64,000 bases of DNA from Rossellomorea sp036867415 (GTDB taxonomy: Bacteria > Bacillota > Bacilli > Bacillales > Bacillaceae_B). Under the pieces are notes generated by a model that saw nothing but the letters and a program-made list of their open reading frames with translations, ran no database searches and was not told the DNA's origin. The stretch covers positions 310,001 through 374,000 of the forward strand of contig NZ_JBAJHU010000002.1 in NCBI RefSeq assembly GCF_036867415.1, in the 5' to 3' direction. The translations under genes and the position numbers were made by a program. Positions 7,601 through 15,324 of this stretch are shown here, piece after piece; the stretch's first letter is position 1; each line of letters begins with the position of its first letter.

Positions 7601-10250
7601 ATAGCCAAGCACCATAGTTCTCATAATCTCCATCGTCACGCTTGTAGTGAATACGGATATTGTTCTCTGGCACCGGCTCTAATTCAGGCTCACCGCCATC
7701 GCTTGAACCTGCTGCAGCATCTGTTATTGTACCGCCTTCAACTGTCAGGAGGACGGTGCCGCCTTCAGTTATGGAAGGAATCGTTAAAGTCACTTCTTCT
7801 GCTCCGGAAGCAGGATACTCTTTACCGGAGTAATGGTCCGTGATGACTGCATCAGGAGAATCAACGGAAACCGTGACCTCGTTTGCTTTTTCACCTACAT
7901 TCAAGCCGACGTATGCCGATTTCCCCTCATACGTACGGGAGAACATCAGGAATTCATCGCCGTTCGTACCGCCTGTAAAACTTCTTTCCCCTTTAGCAAA
8001 AACCTTCGAATGGTCTCCTCTAAAGTTAAGGATCTTCTTGTAATGTTCTAAAATATCGTTATTTTCTACCTGATCCCAGGCAAAATCATAACGGTTGTCA
8101 TACTGCGGGTAATTGTTCGCTCCGCTTTGGCCAAGCTCTTCACCGTAATAAATGACCGGCTGTCCTTTAGCCGTAGCCTGCAGGGAAGCTGCCACTTTCA
8201 ATTTCCCTTCATCTCCGCCCAGTGAATGCAGGAACCCGTCTTCATCATGGCTTCCAAGGAATTGACCAAGTGTCGCCGTGTTATCGATTTTTTCGTTTCG
8301 TGCAGTCAGTTTATCATTAGCCGCTTTCAAGCTGCCGTCCACAAACTCTTTTGCGATGCCTTTGAATCCAAAATCAAGCAGGGAGTCCATCATTCCGGAC
8401 TCAAGGTAGCCGTAATCGTTGTCTGCATTTGCTCCCCATGCTTCCCCGATCATCTTGTGTTCAGGTAATTTTTCAGTGATGGCATTTTTAAAAGCCATCC
8501 AAGTCGGCTTATCGACGTGCTTCACTGTATCTACACGGAAATAGTCGATCGTGTTCCCTTTAGCCGTTGTCGCTTTTTCAATCCAGTCTGTCTGCCAGTC
8601 GATGATTTGCTGACGGACTGCCGGATCTTCGGTGATGACGTCAGGCAGGCCTGCCAGTTCACCTACGACTTCATCCGTTCCTACATCAGAGCCTTGACGC
8701 ACGATGTCACTGAAGCGTGTACGCTCTTCGTCAGTTGGATATCCGACAGGACGCTTTTCTTCAGAAAGCTCCCCGTCAACCTCTTTCAAACCATAACCCG
8801 TGTGATTGACTACCACATCAACCATGATTTTGATGCCGCGCTCATGGGCTTCATCAATCAGCGTGTGGAACTCGTCCATTGAACCAAAGTGCGGGTTCAA
8901 TTCACCGAAGTTACTCGCCCAATAACCATGGTAGCCAAAATAAGGCTCGTCCGACTCTCCGCTCGTTTCAACAGAACGGACATCATACTTGATGTTTTCC
9001 ACGACCGGACTGATCCAGACAGTATTCACACCAAGCTCATCAAGATAATCCAGTTTTTCCGTAATCCCTTCAAAGTCCCCGCCTTGATAAGTACCGCGTT
9101 TCTCCTTATCATAGTTCAATCCATAAGGATCATCATTCGTTGAATCCCCGTTAAAGAAACGGTCTGTCAACATAAAATAGATGATCGATTCGTCCCAATC
9201 AAAATCATTTTCTCCGACAGCCTGTCTTGTTTTCACTTCTACTTCAGCCGTTCCTTCATGAGAGTTTCCGTAGTTGTCCACCACTGTGAGAGGAATCGAC
9301 TTGGTACCGGCCGTCACGTTATCATCGACTGCTACCGTCACTTTTTTCAAGGATGGATCGATTGCAAGCATATCTGACCCGCCGAGTGAAGAAAGGTCTG
9401 CAGTGATTTTAGACACTTCAAGTCCTTCCGTACGCCCTTCAACATCAACTGACAATACTGCATTTTCGTTATAGTCGATGGCTTGTGGATCAACTGAACC
9501 CGTTACAGTCAAATCACTTTTTTGAAAATCAATGTACGACTTTCCATCAACCGAATTGTAAGGATCACTTACCTCAGTTGTTTCACCGTATTTTGTCACC
9601 AAATAAGAATATGGCGTTTTGCCATTTGGAATATCTTCATATGAAACCACGAATCTCTCATTTTCCGGTTCATACGTCATTTCCTTCGTTTCCCCATTAA
9701 ACTTCAATTCTACTTTTTCGATCGTGTCCATTGCATCGCTTGCGAACAGCTCTTTGTCACGATAGTAAAAAGCAGCATCCCCCTGATCGATGACCGGAGC
9801 CGATCCATCAGGAACGATTCGAATTTCCTCGACACCGCTTGTTATGTAAGCTTTTGTGAGTGTGTCGTTTTTGTTCACCTTTATAAAACGGTCACCGAAT
9901 TCTTTTTCAGCAGTATTCCAATCCTCGGTACTTCGGAGCACAAATCCGAATTGTTCTGTCTCGGGAGCCACCGCAATATTCGCAGTTGCCACCCCGTTTT
10001 CGTACGAATCAAAATTGATCTGATCGTCTTTCACCCCAGTATTCCAGGCCCAGATATTCCAGCCGTCGTACTGACCGTCTCCCCGATCGTACGTGAAGCG
10101 CACGGTGCGTTCTGTCGACTGGCCTGTTTCCAGTGCCTCACCGGCAGACGATGACTCTGCCGCCTGAGCCGGCACGTATGGCAGCCACAGGCTCATGACC
10201 ATCAACAGCGTCATGAAAATCGAGAAACGTCTCTTTGTTCCTTTCTTCAT
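4620..10250 (-). CDS. apu: Secreted bifunctional amylopullulanase with two GH13 domains
   Basis: Giant extracellular starch/pullulan-degrading enzyme of 1876 residues. The ATG at 10250 follows AAAGGGAGGAAATAA, and a signal peptide (residues 1-31, ending AQAA) follows directly. Domain order: CBM41-like (about 45-125); linker Ig-like modules; first GH13 catalytic domain (about 355-780) with DVVVNH, FRVDTVKH, GEAWG and GSHDED; two more CBM41 modules (about 860-960 and 970-1075); a CBM48-like module near 1170-1260; second GH13 domain of pullulanase type (about 1310-1750) with YNWGYDP, DVVYTH, MRFDMM, GEGW and AAHDN; a C-terminal domain; and a Lys/Gly-rich basic tail. The two complete active sites indicate separate alpha-1,4 and alpha-1,6 activities, as in the Bacillus KSM-1378 alkaline amylopullulanase of similar size. 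A cre site and a LacI-type dyad lie upstream. Confidence 0.95.
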   Translation of the reverse strand: MKKGTKRRFSIFMTLLMVMSLWLPYVPAQAAESSSAGEALETGQSTERTVRFTYDRGDGQYDGWNIWAWNTGVKDDQINFDSYENGVATANIAVAPETEQFGFVLRSTEDWNTAEKEFGDRFIKVNKNDTLTKAYITSGVEEIRIVPDGSAPVIDQGDAAFYYRDKELFASDAMDTIEKVELKFNGETKEMTYEPENERFVVSYEDIPNGKTPYSYLVTKYGETTEVSDPYNSVDGKSYIDFQKSDLTVTGSVDPQAIDYNENAVLSVDVEGRTEGLEVSKITADLSSLGGSDMLAIDPSLKKVTVAVDDNVTAGTKSIPLTVVDNYGNSHEGTAEVEVKTRQAVGENDFDWDESIIYFMLTDRFFNGDSTNDDPYGLNYDKEKRGTYQGGDFEGITEKLDYLDELGVNTVWISPVVENIKYDVRSVETSGESDEPYFGYHGYWASNFGELNPHFGSMDEFHTLIDEAHERGIKIMVDVVVNHTGYGLKEVDGELSEEKRPVGYPTDEERTRFSDIVRQGSDVGTDEVVGELAGLPDVITEDPAVRQQIIDWQTDWIEKATTAKGNTIDYFRVDTVKHVDKPTWMAFKNAITEKLPEHKMIGEAWGANADNDYGYLESGMMDSLLDFGFKGIAKEFVDGSLKAANDKLTARNEKIDNTATLGQFLGSHDEDGFLHSLGGDEGKLKVAASLQATAKGQPVIYYGEELGQSGANNYPQYDNRYDFAWDQVENNDILEHYKKILNFRGDHSKVFAKGERSFTGGTNGDEFLMFSRTYEGKSAYVGLNVGEKANEVTVSVDSPDAVITDHYSGKEYPASGAEEVTLTIPSITEGGTVLLTVEGGTITDAAAGSSDGGEPELEPVPENNIRIHYKRDDGDYENYGAWLWNDVKDPSANWPTGATMFEKTDSYYAYIDVPLAEGAKNIGFLVMDVTKGDGGKDGGDKGFTITSDEMNEIWIKQGSDKVYTYEPVDLPENTVRIHYVRDDANYENFGVWNWGDAAAPSENWPAGAADLAGKDQYGAYVDIPLKENAKQIGFIVMDESKGDAGKDGGDKTFNLLDKYNRLWVKQGDDTVYVSPYWEVASGITSAEVISEDKIRLGFTMTEGLTPESVKEGLAIKDSEGADVAVENVEITGDTTVEVKASFSLDKLPLSITYSGRTVSASTGWRMLDEMYGYDGYDLGAAYKDGNATFKLWAPKASKVVAKFYDKEDAATEIGSVELESGEKGTWSANVMASDLGVSDLKGYYYQYEVTNDGVTKKVLDPYAKSMAAFTVNTEGDAGPDGDTVGKAAIVDLSGTNPEGFTHADIDGYEKREDAVIYETHIRDFTSDPSIEGDLNARWGSYKAFIDKLDYIKSLGVTHVQLLPVMAWYYGDETKMGERELEYSAGGNEYNWGYDPHSYFSPDGAYSENAKDPEQRVKELKQLIDAIHDAGMGVLLDVVYTHMAQTSTLNDIVPNYYAFQDEKGNFLGGFGNNLATNHKMAEKLMVDSVKYWFEEYKIDGMRFDMMGDATYPAVQNAYDAAASVNPDALFIGEGWRTFAGHLADPELEGMGADQDWMDKTDDVGVFSDEIRNELKSGFGSEGEPRFITGGARDINTIFNNIKGQPGNTADDDPGDMVQYIAAHDNLPLYDVIAQSIKKDPAIPENNLEIHKRIRLGNSMILTSQGTAFLHAGQEYGRTKQWLGEGVPEQKYHELKDQDGNPFGYFIHDSYDSSDAINKFDWEKATNKKEFAVNSVTRKFTEGMIKLRKSTNAFRLGEKEIVDQNVSLLDIPEIKDTDLMLAYKNVSTDDTGIYYVFVNADRQRRILSIGDYDFRGAKVLVDSDEAGVKPVEERSGFKLKKETLTVEPLTTVVIKVDQKGKAKGKSKDKPGKREGQRD

Positions 10251-10285
10251 GGTCTTATTTCCTCCCTTTTTTATATGCTGCTTAG

Positions 10286-10305
10286 TTGTGGAAACGTTTG
10301 CACAA
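10286..10305. promoter_or_regulatory. LacI-family operator upstream of amylopullulanase
   Basis: TTGTGGAAACGTTTGCACAA is a dyad with arms TTGTG/CACAA and AAACGTTT at the centre, 36-55 bases upstream of the start codon. The central CG and symmetry are typical of LacI-family sugar repressors such as maltose regulators. It may also act as a second, weaker CcpA site. Confidence 0.7.
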
Positions 10306-10397
10306 ATGAGTATAGATAATAAAATCAACTCGCTCGAATCTCCTATCAAAAGAATTTAAGAACGGCATCGGTTTACTTTCTCAAACTCATCAATTAA

Positions 10398-10411
10398 TGA
10401 AAACGTTTTCA
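10398..10411. promoter_or_regulatory. cre site (CcpA)
   Basis: TGAAAACGTTTTCA is a perfect 14-base palindrome that matches the cre consensus. It lies about 150 bases upstream of the amylopullulanase start and implies glucose repression of starch degradation. Confidence 0.8.
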
Positions 10412-10472
10412 ATTATCTGTATTTTAAAATTTTACATGATATTTACAGGAGTGACAATATGACTAAAGACTC

Positions 10473-10502
10473 AGGGACAGCGGGGACAGGTCCACTGTCC
10501 CA
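10473..10502 (+). repeat. REP-like palindrome A
   Basis: GGGACAG, a GTCCA loop and CTGTCCC, with a GGGAC tail on the left side. It is one of eight related elements in this window and lies just beyond the 3' end of the VanZ pseudogene. Confidence 0.75.
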
Positions 10503-10509
10503 CCACTCT

Positions 10510-10965
10510 TCACATTCCATTATTATCTACAGCTACTGCTCTCCTATTAACAATACAGATCACCAAACCACATAGTATTCCCATAGTGTCATATCCTACA
10601 TCCACTAAACACCCAGTTCTAGAAAAATGAAGCTGCATAACTTCAGTGAAAAACGCAAAAACCATTGATACAATAAAGGCTGCAGACACATTCTGCAAAG
10701 CCCAATAGACAACAGCCGCTAAAATAAAAAAAGCTGCACCATGCCCTGCCTTTTGAAAGATATAAGAAGGATCATTAAACGAATTGGAATAAAATTCAAG
10801 TAAGTTCATATAATCCGGATTCGAGACCTATTGAAATGAAATTGTCCCATCTTCGAACAACCCTGGCAAACTTTCTATAAACGTTAAGATAAAAAGATTA
10901 ATGCAATACAAAAGAACCACTAATACACGCAATGACCACCACTTCCTTATGACCTTATTTACCAA
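10510..10965 (-). pseudogene. VanZ-like membrane protein broken by an in-frame TAG
   Basis: Reading from the TTG at 10965 gives a continuous VanZ-family frame. A membrane segment (residues about 10-27) and ESLPGLFEDGTISFQ come first. A TAG stop at 10830-10828 follows. After it the same frame continues through KAGHGAAFFIL, AFFTEVMQLHF and DVGYDTMGIL to 10510. The frame is open on both sides of the single stop and carries family features on both sides, so a point mutation of a former sense codon is the simplest explanation. The 3' part has an ATG at 10809 but no convincing ribosome binding site. The TTG start lies close behind the small gene at 10973, which suggests former translational coupling. 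VanZ relatives are poorly understood membrane proteins, some linked to glycopeptide tolerance. Confidence 0.75.
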
Positions 10966-10972
10966 CGCTTTC

Positions 10973-11152
10973 TTAAAAATGAGCCTGCCCTTTCAATAAA
11001 TGGATCATTTTCATCTCATGATACTCTATTTTTTGCTTCAATTTCTTTTTCAATTGACAGTCCAGGCAGCCCTCTAATAGCGCTTGGTTATAGAGTACCC
11101 TTAAGGAATGCCATTTTAATTTCATATTTGAAAACATCTTTCTCATCTTCAT
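10973..11152 (-). CDS. Small basic protein of unknown function
   Basis: The ATG at 11152 is preceded by the excellent ribosome binding site GGAGGAGGAATAGT, giving 59 residues. The reading frame extends upstream, but without another start signal. The protein is basic and helical, with one Cys-x2-Cys pair (GCLDCQLKKKLKQKI) and no signal peptide. I do not recognise the family. It lies eight bases upstream of the broken VanZ gene and probably shared its transcript. Confidence 0.55.
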   Translation of the reverse strand: MKMRKMFSNMKLKWHSLRVLYNQALLEGCLDCQLKKKLKQKIEYHEMKMIHLLKGQAHF

Positions 11153-11795
11153 ACTATTCCTCCTCCATTTCATAAGTCGCAGGAGTCCGTGTTCGGAAAC
11201 TGGCGAGCATAGTCCGCGTGACATTAGCCCCTTTAGTTTTGCGTCATCATTTTTCAATGATTTTGCCTTTGTCGTACGAGTTATGAAAGATCGTTAGTTT
11301 TGTGTGTCAATGATTCTACGTACAATCAATCGTGATAAAATAACTAGATGATTTAAATGAAAAGCGAATCATTTTTTACTACTTTTTGATAGTGCCATAA
11401 TTCTCTCCGAAATACTCGGCATATTCTCAAAAGAATATTTACAAGATCTTCGTTTGTGTATTCAACCTAAAATATGGCTAATCAACCCTCACCTCCTTTA
11501 ATGATATATGAGATATTCTCTGTACTCAGAATACCTGGGTAATAGAAACCTTTCGTTCTGCTTTTCTCAGTAGACATGGTGCCATTGCCTTTCCCCTCGG
11601 TTTGATCCTATTAATCCTAATGTTATAGAAGCTAGAGTAAAGAATATGTATATTTGTGTAGACAACCATCCCAAAAGTTCCGACAAATGGGGACAATGGG
11701 AGAAGGCAGAGACGGAGCAGCTTCCCCAAAACTGATTCTATTTTCACATAATCAACATACATATAAATTGAAATCTAATGATAAAGGAGTTTTTT
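11153..11795. other. 643-base spacer without a recognisable gene
   Basis: Contents seen: a degenerate stretch near 11172-11222 that resembles part of the dispersed element found at 18.3 and 26.2 kb; an ATATTCT-CAAA-AGAATAT dyad at 11421-11438; and, on the minus strand near 11490-11505, a perfect AAAGGAGGTGAGGG ribosome binding site that opens only a seven-codon frame. It may be the start of a lost gene. Confidence 0.4.
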
Positions 11796-12566
11796 ATGAA
11801 AATTACCCGCTTAGGTCATTCGTGCTTTGTTATCCAAACAAATACAGGGAAGAACATTATGATTGATCCATTCCTGGGACAAAATCCTGCCTGTCCTAAA
11901 GAATTCCTTCATGAGGATTATTTGAAGCAAATCGATGCGGTGTTGCTTACACACGGTCATTTTGATCATGCTTCCGGACTGGAAGATATAAAGAAGTACC
12001 ATTCTGAAGTATTGGTCATTGCTCAGTACGAGCTGGCATTAAAATTAATGGGAGAAGGATATAACGCCTTCCCCTTAAATTACGGGGGGACATATCGTAC
12101 AGATACATTTGAAGTAACGATGGTAAATGCGGTTCATACATCTTCGTTCGGAGAAACTAAAGGAATTCCACAGCTTGTCGGGCTGCCATGCGGGTTCGTA
12201 TTGAATGTGTATGGTGAAAAAGTTGTCTATATCTCTGGGGATACAAATGTAATGGCAGATATGAAAATTATCCAGGATATCTATCAGCCTGCCGTAGCCA
12301 TTCTCGCTTGTTCAGGTCAATTTGTAATGGGTGTCAAAGAAGCTAAATTTGCCCTTACTCACTTACTGAATGTAGAAAAAGTAATTCCTTGCCACACCTT
12401 TCCCAAAATTGAGGAAGTTGCCGATCCAGAAATGATGGCTGGTTTGGTGAAAGGTTTTCCTGTGATTGAATTTATGATAGGGCAGGATGAGGAATTGAAA
12501 GACGCTATGAAAGATACAAGTGTGGATGTAGAAATAATTGGGTACGGTGAGACGAAAGAGTTATAG
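11796..12566 (+). CDS. Metal-dependent hydrolase, beta-lactamase fold (UlaG-like/UPF0173)
   Basis: Cytoplasmic metallo-beta-lactamase-fold hydrolase of 256 residues. It has an N-terminal ITRLGHSCFVI strand, the metal-binding THGHFDHA motif (HxHxDH) near residue 56, a histidine in NAVHTSSF, the SGDTNVM motif and a terminal CHTFP segment. These are the metal ligands of the UlaG/YtkL branch. The ATG at 11796 follows TAAAGGAG at optimal spacing. It is monocistronic and ends directly at REP palindrome B, which may serve as its terminator. The substrate is unknown; relatives act on lactones or phosphodiesters. Confidence 0.85.
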   Translation: MKITRLGHSCFVIQTNTGKNIMIDPFLGQNPACPKEFLHEDYLKQIDAVLLTHGHFDHASGLEDIKKYHSEVLVIAQYELALKLMGEGYNAFPLNYGGTYRTDTFEVTMVNAVHTSSFGETKGIPQLVGLPCGFVLNVYGEKVVYISGDTNVMADMKIIQDIYQPAVAILACSGQFVMGVKEAKFALTHLLNVEKVIPCHTFPKIEEVADPEMMAGLVKGFPVIEFMIGQDEELKDAMKDTSVDVEIIGYGETKEL

Positions 12567-12596
12567 AGGGACAGTGGGACAGGTCCACTGTCCCTC
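12566..12596 (+). repeat. REP-like palindrome B
   Basis: GAGGGACAGTGG, loop GACAGGT, CCACTGTCCCTC: a perfect 12-pair stem whose first base is the last base of the hydrolase stop codon. Confidence 0.8.
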
Positions 12597-12603
12597 CTGC
12601 TTT

Positions 12604-12650
12604 TGGGGACGGCGGGGAGGTGGGACGGCGGGGACAGGCACTGTGTCCCA
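12604..12650 (+). repeat. REP-like palindrome C, left flank of the RAYT gene
   Basis: GGGACGGCGGGG repeats lead into GGGACAGGCACTGTGTCCC. The tail is on the left. The element ends at the base next to the transposase stop codon. Confidence 0.8.
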
Positions 12651-13409
12651 TCAAATCCTATCAATCACACTCTTCGACACTCCTGTGATCCTCGACAGCT
12701 GTCTTATTGTAACACCATCTAGTTTCTTGATTTCCACTAAAATTCCATTTCGGAATTCTTTGTGCATCTGTTGAAGCTCACTGCTATTTTGTATCCCCAG
12801 GGTTTTCAAATACTCCCTTACTTCGTTGTCGGTTTTTCTGTTACTAGGGAGGTCTTCTAAACACTTATCGTCATTATTCTGCTGGATGAATTCAGTAAAG
12901 GAGTGTATGGCTTTGTTTGGATCCGAAGAAAATAGTTGGAGGGTAAATGCTGTATCAATGATGTTTGAGTTTTTATAGTATTCATGAATACTCGTCCATT
13001 TGCTATTAAAGACGGTTGATGCTAAACCTGCTTTTAAACAATTTTGATGGATGTATCGAAGGACTGTTAAAAAGTATGCCCTTGCTTCAACATTTTCGCT
13101 TTTAAATCGTTCTTGAAATAGATGCCCGCATCGATCATATTTCTTATTAAACCAATACACATAACTGGAACTAATCCTCTTGATAATATCTGAAATGGGT
13201 ACTTCCGATTCCTTTATTAGCAAATGAACATGATTATCCATTAAACAGAACGCAAAAAGCTTAAATTCACTTTTTGTTTTACACTTTACTAAGAGCTCTA
13301 AATATTTTCTCTTGTCTCCCTCATCTTCAAAGATAAGTTGTTTATTAATTCCTCGCATCATCACATGATAAATCCCGCTTTTACTCTTTTTCCTTGCCTT
13401 TCTCGCCAT
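12651..13409 (-). CDS. REP-associated tyrosine transposase (RAYT, Y1_Tnp family)
   Basis: Single-strand HUH-type transposase of 252 residues. The N-terminal GIYHVMMRGINKQLIF strand, the DNHVHLL histidine pair (HUH motif, about residue 66) and YIHQNCLKAG with the presumed nucleophilic tyrosine near residue 115 are all present. A C-terminal helix-turn-helix (TIRQLSRITGVSKSVIDRI) is typical of RAYT proteins. The ATG at 13409 follows AGAGGTGA. Palindromes C and D lie on either side in opposite orientations, with tails pointing outwards, which is the expected RAYT-REP arrangement. It should mobilise or maintain the short REP/REPIN elements rather than itself. It appears intact. Confidence 0.9.
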   Translation of the reverse strand: MARKARKKSKSGIYHVMMRGINKQLIFEDEGDKRKYLELLVKCKTKSEFKLFAFCLMDNHVHLLIKESEVPISDIIKRISSSYVYWFNKKYDRCGHLFQERFKSENVEARAYFLTVLRYIHQNCLKAGLASTVFNSKWTSIHEYYKNSNIIDTAFTLQLFSSDPNKAIHSFTEFIQQNNDDKCLEDLPSNRKTDNEVREYLKTLGIQNSSELQQMHKEFRNGILVEIKKLDGVTIRQLSRITGVSKSVIDRI

Positions 13410-13772
13410 TTCATGAATCACCTCTAACTATTAAGTGAATTTATCTCTCTCTCAAGGATTATTCATTACTTGTATGAAATCGTTATCTGGTCTATAGCTT
13501 AAAAAGGCATATCAAATAAATTTCCAGGAGGTAGGGAGTAAATGTTTCTCAGCAAAATATTTGAAAAGATGGGACAAGGCAGGTGAAGTGAGTTTTCCTC
13601 TAAAGCGATAGAGTTGTAGAGTTGTAGTGAAGAAAGAAGAAAGTAGAGTTAGAAAAACCTGAAGAGAAAAGATATTAATAGGATATTTCGACAAAAATAG
13701 TAAAAATCCTTCAAAATTGGCATAACTTTTCGAAGAGGGCTCTCCCTTCTGGACAGGATCTGACTCTAGCGA
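13410..13772. other. Spacer between RAYT and palindrome D
   Basis: About 360 bases with no convincing gene. A possible 121-codon minus frame here has no ribosome binding site, includes palindrome D and looks like chance. The stretch is purine-rich on the plus strand and holds one imperfect GGGACAAGGC half-palindrome near 13570. Confidence 0.4.
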
Positions 13773-13821
13773 ATTGGGACAAGGTGCCTGTCCCCCTGTC
13801 CCGTGTCCCCCTGTCCGCCCC
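13773..13821 (-). repeat. REP-like palindrome D, right flank of the RAYT gene
   Basis: GGGACAAGGTGCCTGTCCC with a CCTGTCCCGTGTCCC tail on the right, inverted relative to palindrome C. It lies directly after the ferredoxin stop codon. Confidence 0.8.
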
Positions 13822-13824
13822 CGT

Positions 13825-14052
13825 TTACTTAAACGGCTCTTCCGACAACTTAACCGATTCCGTCGGGCAGTCTTCATATGCCTCCTCTACGTCATCAAGG
13901 TATTCTTCGGGGATGGGGGTGTTTCCCTGGTTGTTATCCAGCAGCACGAATGCCAGTCCTTCTTCGTCATAGTCGTATACTTCAGGGGAAGATACGCCGC
14001 ATGACCCGCAGGCGATGCAGGTTTCCTGGTCGATGATAGTGTATTTAGCCAT
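13825..14052 (-). CDS. fer: 4Fe-4S ferredoxin
   Basis: Small cytosolic electron carrier of 75 residues, close to B. subtilis Fer (MAKYTI start, EEYLDDVEEAYEDCPTESV end). The cluster ligands are CIACGSC plus the distal C in DCPTES, so one 4Fe-4S cluster is expected. The acidic second half is typical. The ATG at 14052 matches homologues. A TTG two codons upstream is better spaced from AAAGGAG and might also serve. It is the last gene of the redox operon that starts at 16404, and it probably accepts electrons from the adjacent reductase. Confidence 0.92.
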   Translation of the reverse strand: MAKYTIIDQETCIACGSCGVSSPEVYDYDEEGLAFVLLDNNQGNTPIPEEYLDDVEEAYEDCPTESVKLSEEPFK

Positions 14053-14058
14053 AATCAA

Positions 14059-14235
14059 TTAATCTCCTTTCCTTAATGAACGTATTTGGCGTTTCATTTG
14101 AGTGCTTCTCTGATTCTTATCCAGAAGTAAGATTTTTTGGTCTTCTTTTTCATGGTCGTATACTTTAGGGGATGATATGCCGCGACACTTGCAATCAGCG
14201 CAGGTTCCCTGGCCGGTGATCATATTTTTGCACAT
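14059..14235 (-). pseudogene. Degenerate tandem copy of the ferredoxin gene
   Basis: A 58-residue frame immediately upstream of fer. Its sequence follows fer position by position (GQGTCADCKCRGISSPKVYDHE against DQETCIACGSCGVSSPEVYDYD), but the C-x2-C-x2-C spacing has become C-x2-C-x-C. The copy ends before the distal CP cysteine. A ribosome binding site (AAGGGAG) is kept. It therefore looks like a duplicated ferredoxin that has lost its cluster site and C-terminus. It could still be expressed, so it may be a decaying gene rather than a silent one. It lies between fer and the reductase in the same operon. Confidence 0.7.
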
Positions 14236-14267
14236 ATTCACTCGATCTCCCTTCTATTTTATACGGA

Positions 14268-15296
14268 TCAGGCTTTGACAGCTTCTTTCGTATCCTCCTT
14301 GCCCATCACACTTGTACTATGTAATGGCTGGACGCGTGCCGTGGGGTCAACATATTGTTTGGCATGGCTGACGGCGACAGGGGCCTCTCCGAATCCTGTG
14401 GCAATGAGTTTGATTTTCCCTTGGTATGTGGCGATATCGCCGACGGCAAAGATTCCTTTGATGTTCGTTTCCATTTTGTAATCGACGAGGATGGAGTTTT
14501 TCTCGATTTGAAGCTCCCAATCTTTGATGGGACCGAGTGAAGAGATAAAACCATAATTGACCAGTACATCATCTACATCGATGATTTCCGCAAACTCTTT
14601 CTTGGCATGCTGCAGTACGACATGGGTGATCTTGGAGACTTCCGATCCCGATCCCAATTCAGTCACATTGAATGGCGTCTTGACCTTGACACTGGAATTC
14701 ATCAACTGCTTTACGCTATGCTCGTGGGCCCTGAATTTATCCCGCCGATGAACCAGGGTGACTTTTTCCGCAATCGGCTCCAGCATATTTGCCCAATCCA
14801 CTGCGGAATCACCGCCACCGCATACAAGTACATTCCTTCCTTGGAAACGGCTCAAATCATTGACAAAGTAATGTAGGTTTTCATACTCCTTATTTTCTTT
14901 TTCAATTCCCAGCGGCCGGGGCTTGAATGCTCCCGCGCCCGCCGTCACGATGATCGTCTTTGTTTTGTGTACTTCCCCGTTGCTTGTCGTTAATAAGAAC
15001 GACTGATCCTGAAGCCTTTCCACCTTCTCTACCGTCTGCCCAAGGCTAACCGATGGGTTGAATTGATTTGCCTGTTCCCTTAAGCCGTCCACTAAATCCT
15101 TAGCGAGCACTTTCGGTAACCCTGCCACATCATATATATATTTTTCCGGATATAAGGCTGAAAGCTGGCCACCCAGTTGAGGCATACTTTCAATGATCTT
15201 CACGCTCATCTGGCGCATGCCTGCGTAGAACGCTGTAAACAATCCTGCCGGTCCTCCGCCAATGATGGTGACGTCAAAATTTGTCCCTTCACTCAT
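14268..15296 (-). CDS. Ferredoxin-NADP+ reductase, thioredoxin-reductase-like type
   Basis: FAD flavoenzyme of 342 residues that moves electrons between NADPH and ferredoxin (YumC/YcgT type). The FAD-binding TIIGGGPAGLFTAFYAG is at the N-terminus, the NADPH-binding VLVCGGGDSAVDWA near residue 160, and the second FAD motif IFAVGDIATYQGK near residue 285. There is no redox CxxC, which separates it from thioredoxin reductase. The second ATG (15296) is better spaced from AAAAGGGG than the first (15302). It lies in the operon with three ferredoxin-type genes, so it is the likely electron source for the oxygenase encoded at 21847. Confidence 0.92.
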   Translation of the reverse strand: MSEGTNFDVTIIGGGPAGLFTAFYAGMRQMSVKIIESMPQLGGQLSALYPEKYIYDVAGLPKVLAKDLVDGLREQANQFNPSVSLGQTVEKVERLQDQSFLLTTSNGEVHKTKTIIVTAGAGAFKPRPLGIEKENKEYENLHYFVNDLSRFQGRNVLVCGGGDSAVDWANMLEPIAEKVTLVHRRDKFRAHEHSVKQLMNSSVKVKTPFNVTELGSGSEVSKITHVVLQHAKKEFAEIIDVDDVLVNYGFISSLGPIKDWELQIEKNSILVDYKMETNIKGIFAVGDIATYQGKIKLIATGFGEAPVAVSHAKQYVDPTARVQPLHSTSVMGKEDTKEAVKA

Positions 15297-15324
15297 ATTC
15301 ATAACCCCTTTTCTTAAACTCTTT

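Noticed and set aside
5178..9700. Many plus-strand open frames of 60-170 codons
   Set aside because: They are antisense to the amylopullulanase gene, lack ribosome binding sites, overlap one another and show no family features.
10828..10830. Programmed readthrough or pyrrolysine at the VanZ TAG
   Set aside because: No pyrrolysine genes or special context were seen in the window; a point mutation is simpler.
11526..11762. 78-codon minus-strand frame in the 11.2-11.8 kb spacer
   Set aside because: No ribosome binding site and low-complexity composition; no resemblance to known proteins.
12566..13821. Phase- or CRISPR-like repeat array
   Set aside because: The repeats are palindromes of the REP type without regular spacers or cas genes.
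13512..13877. 121-codon minus-strand frame next to the ferredoxin gene
   Set aside because: It overlaps fer, translates REP palindrome D and has no start signal, so it is a chance frame.
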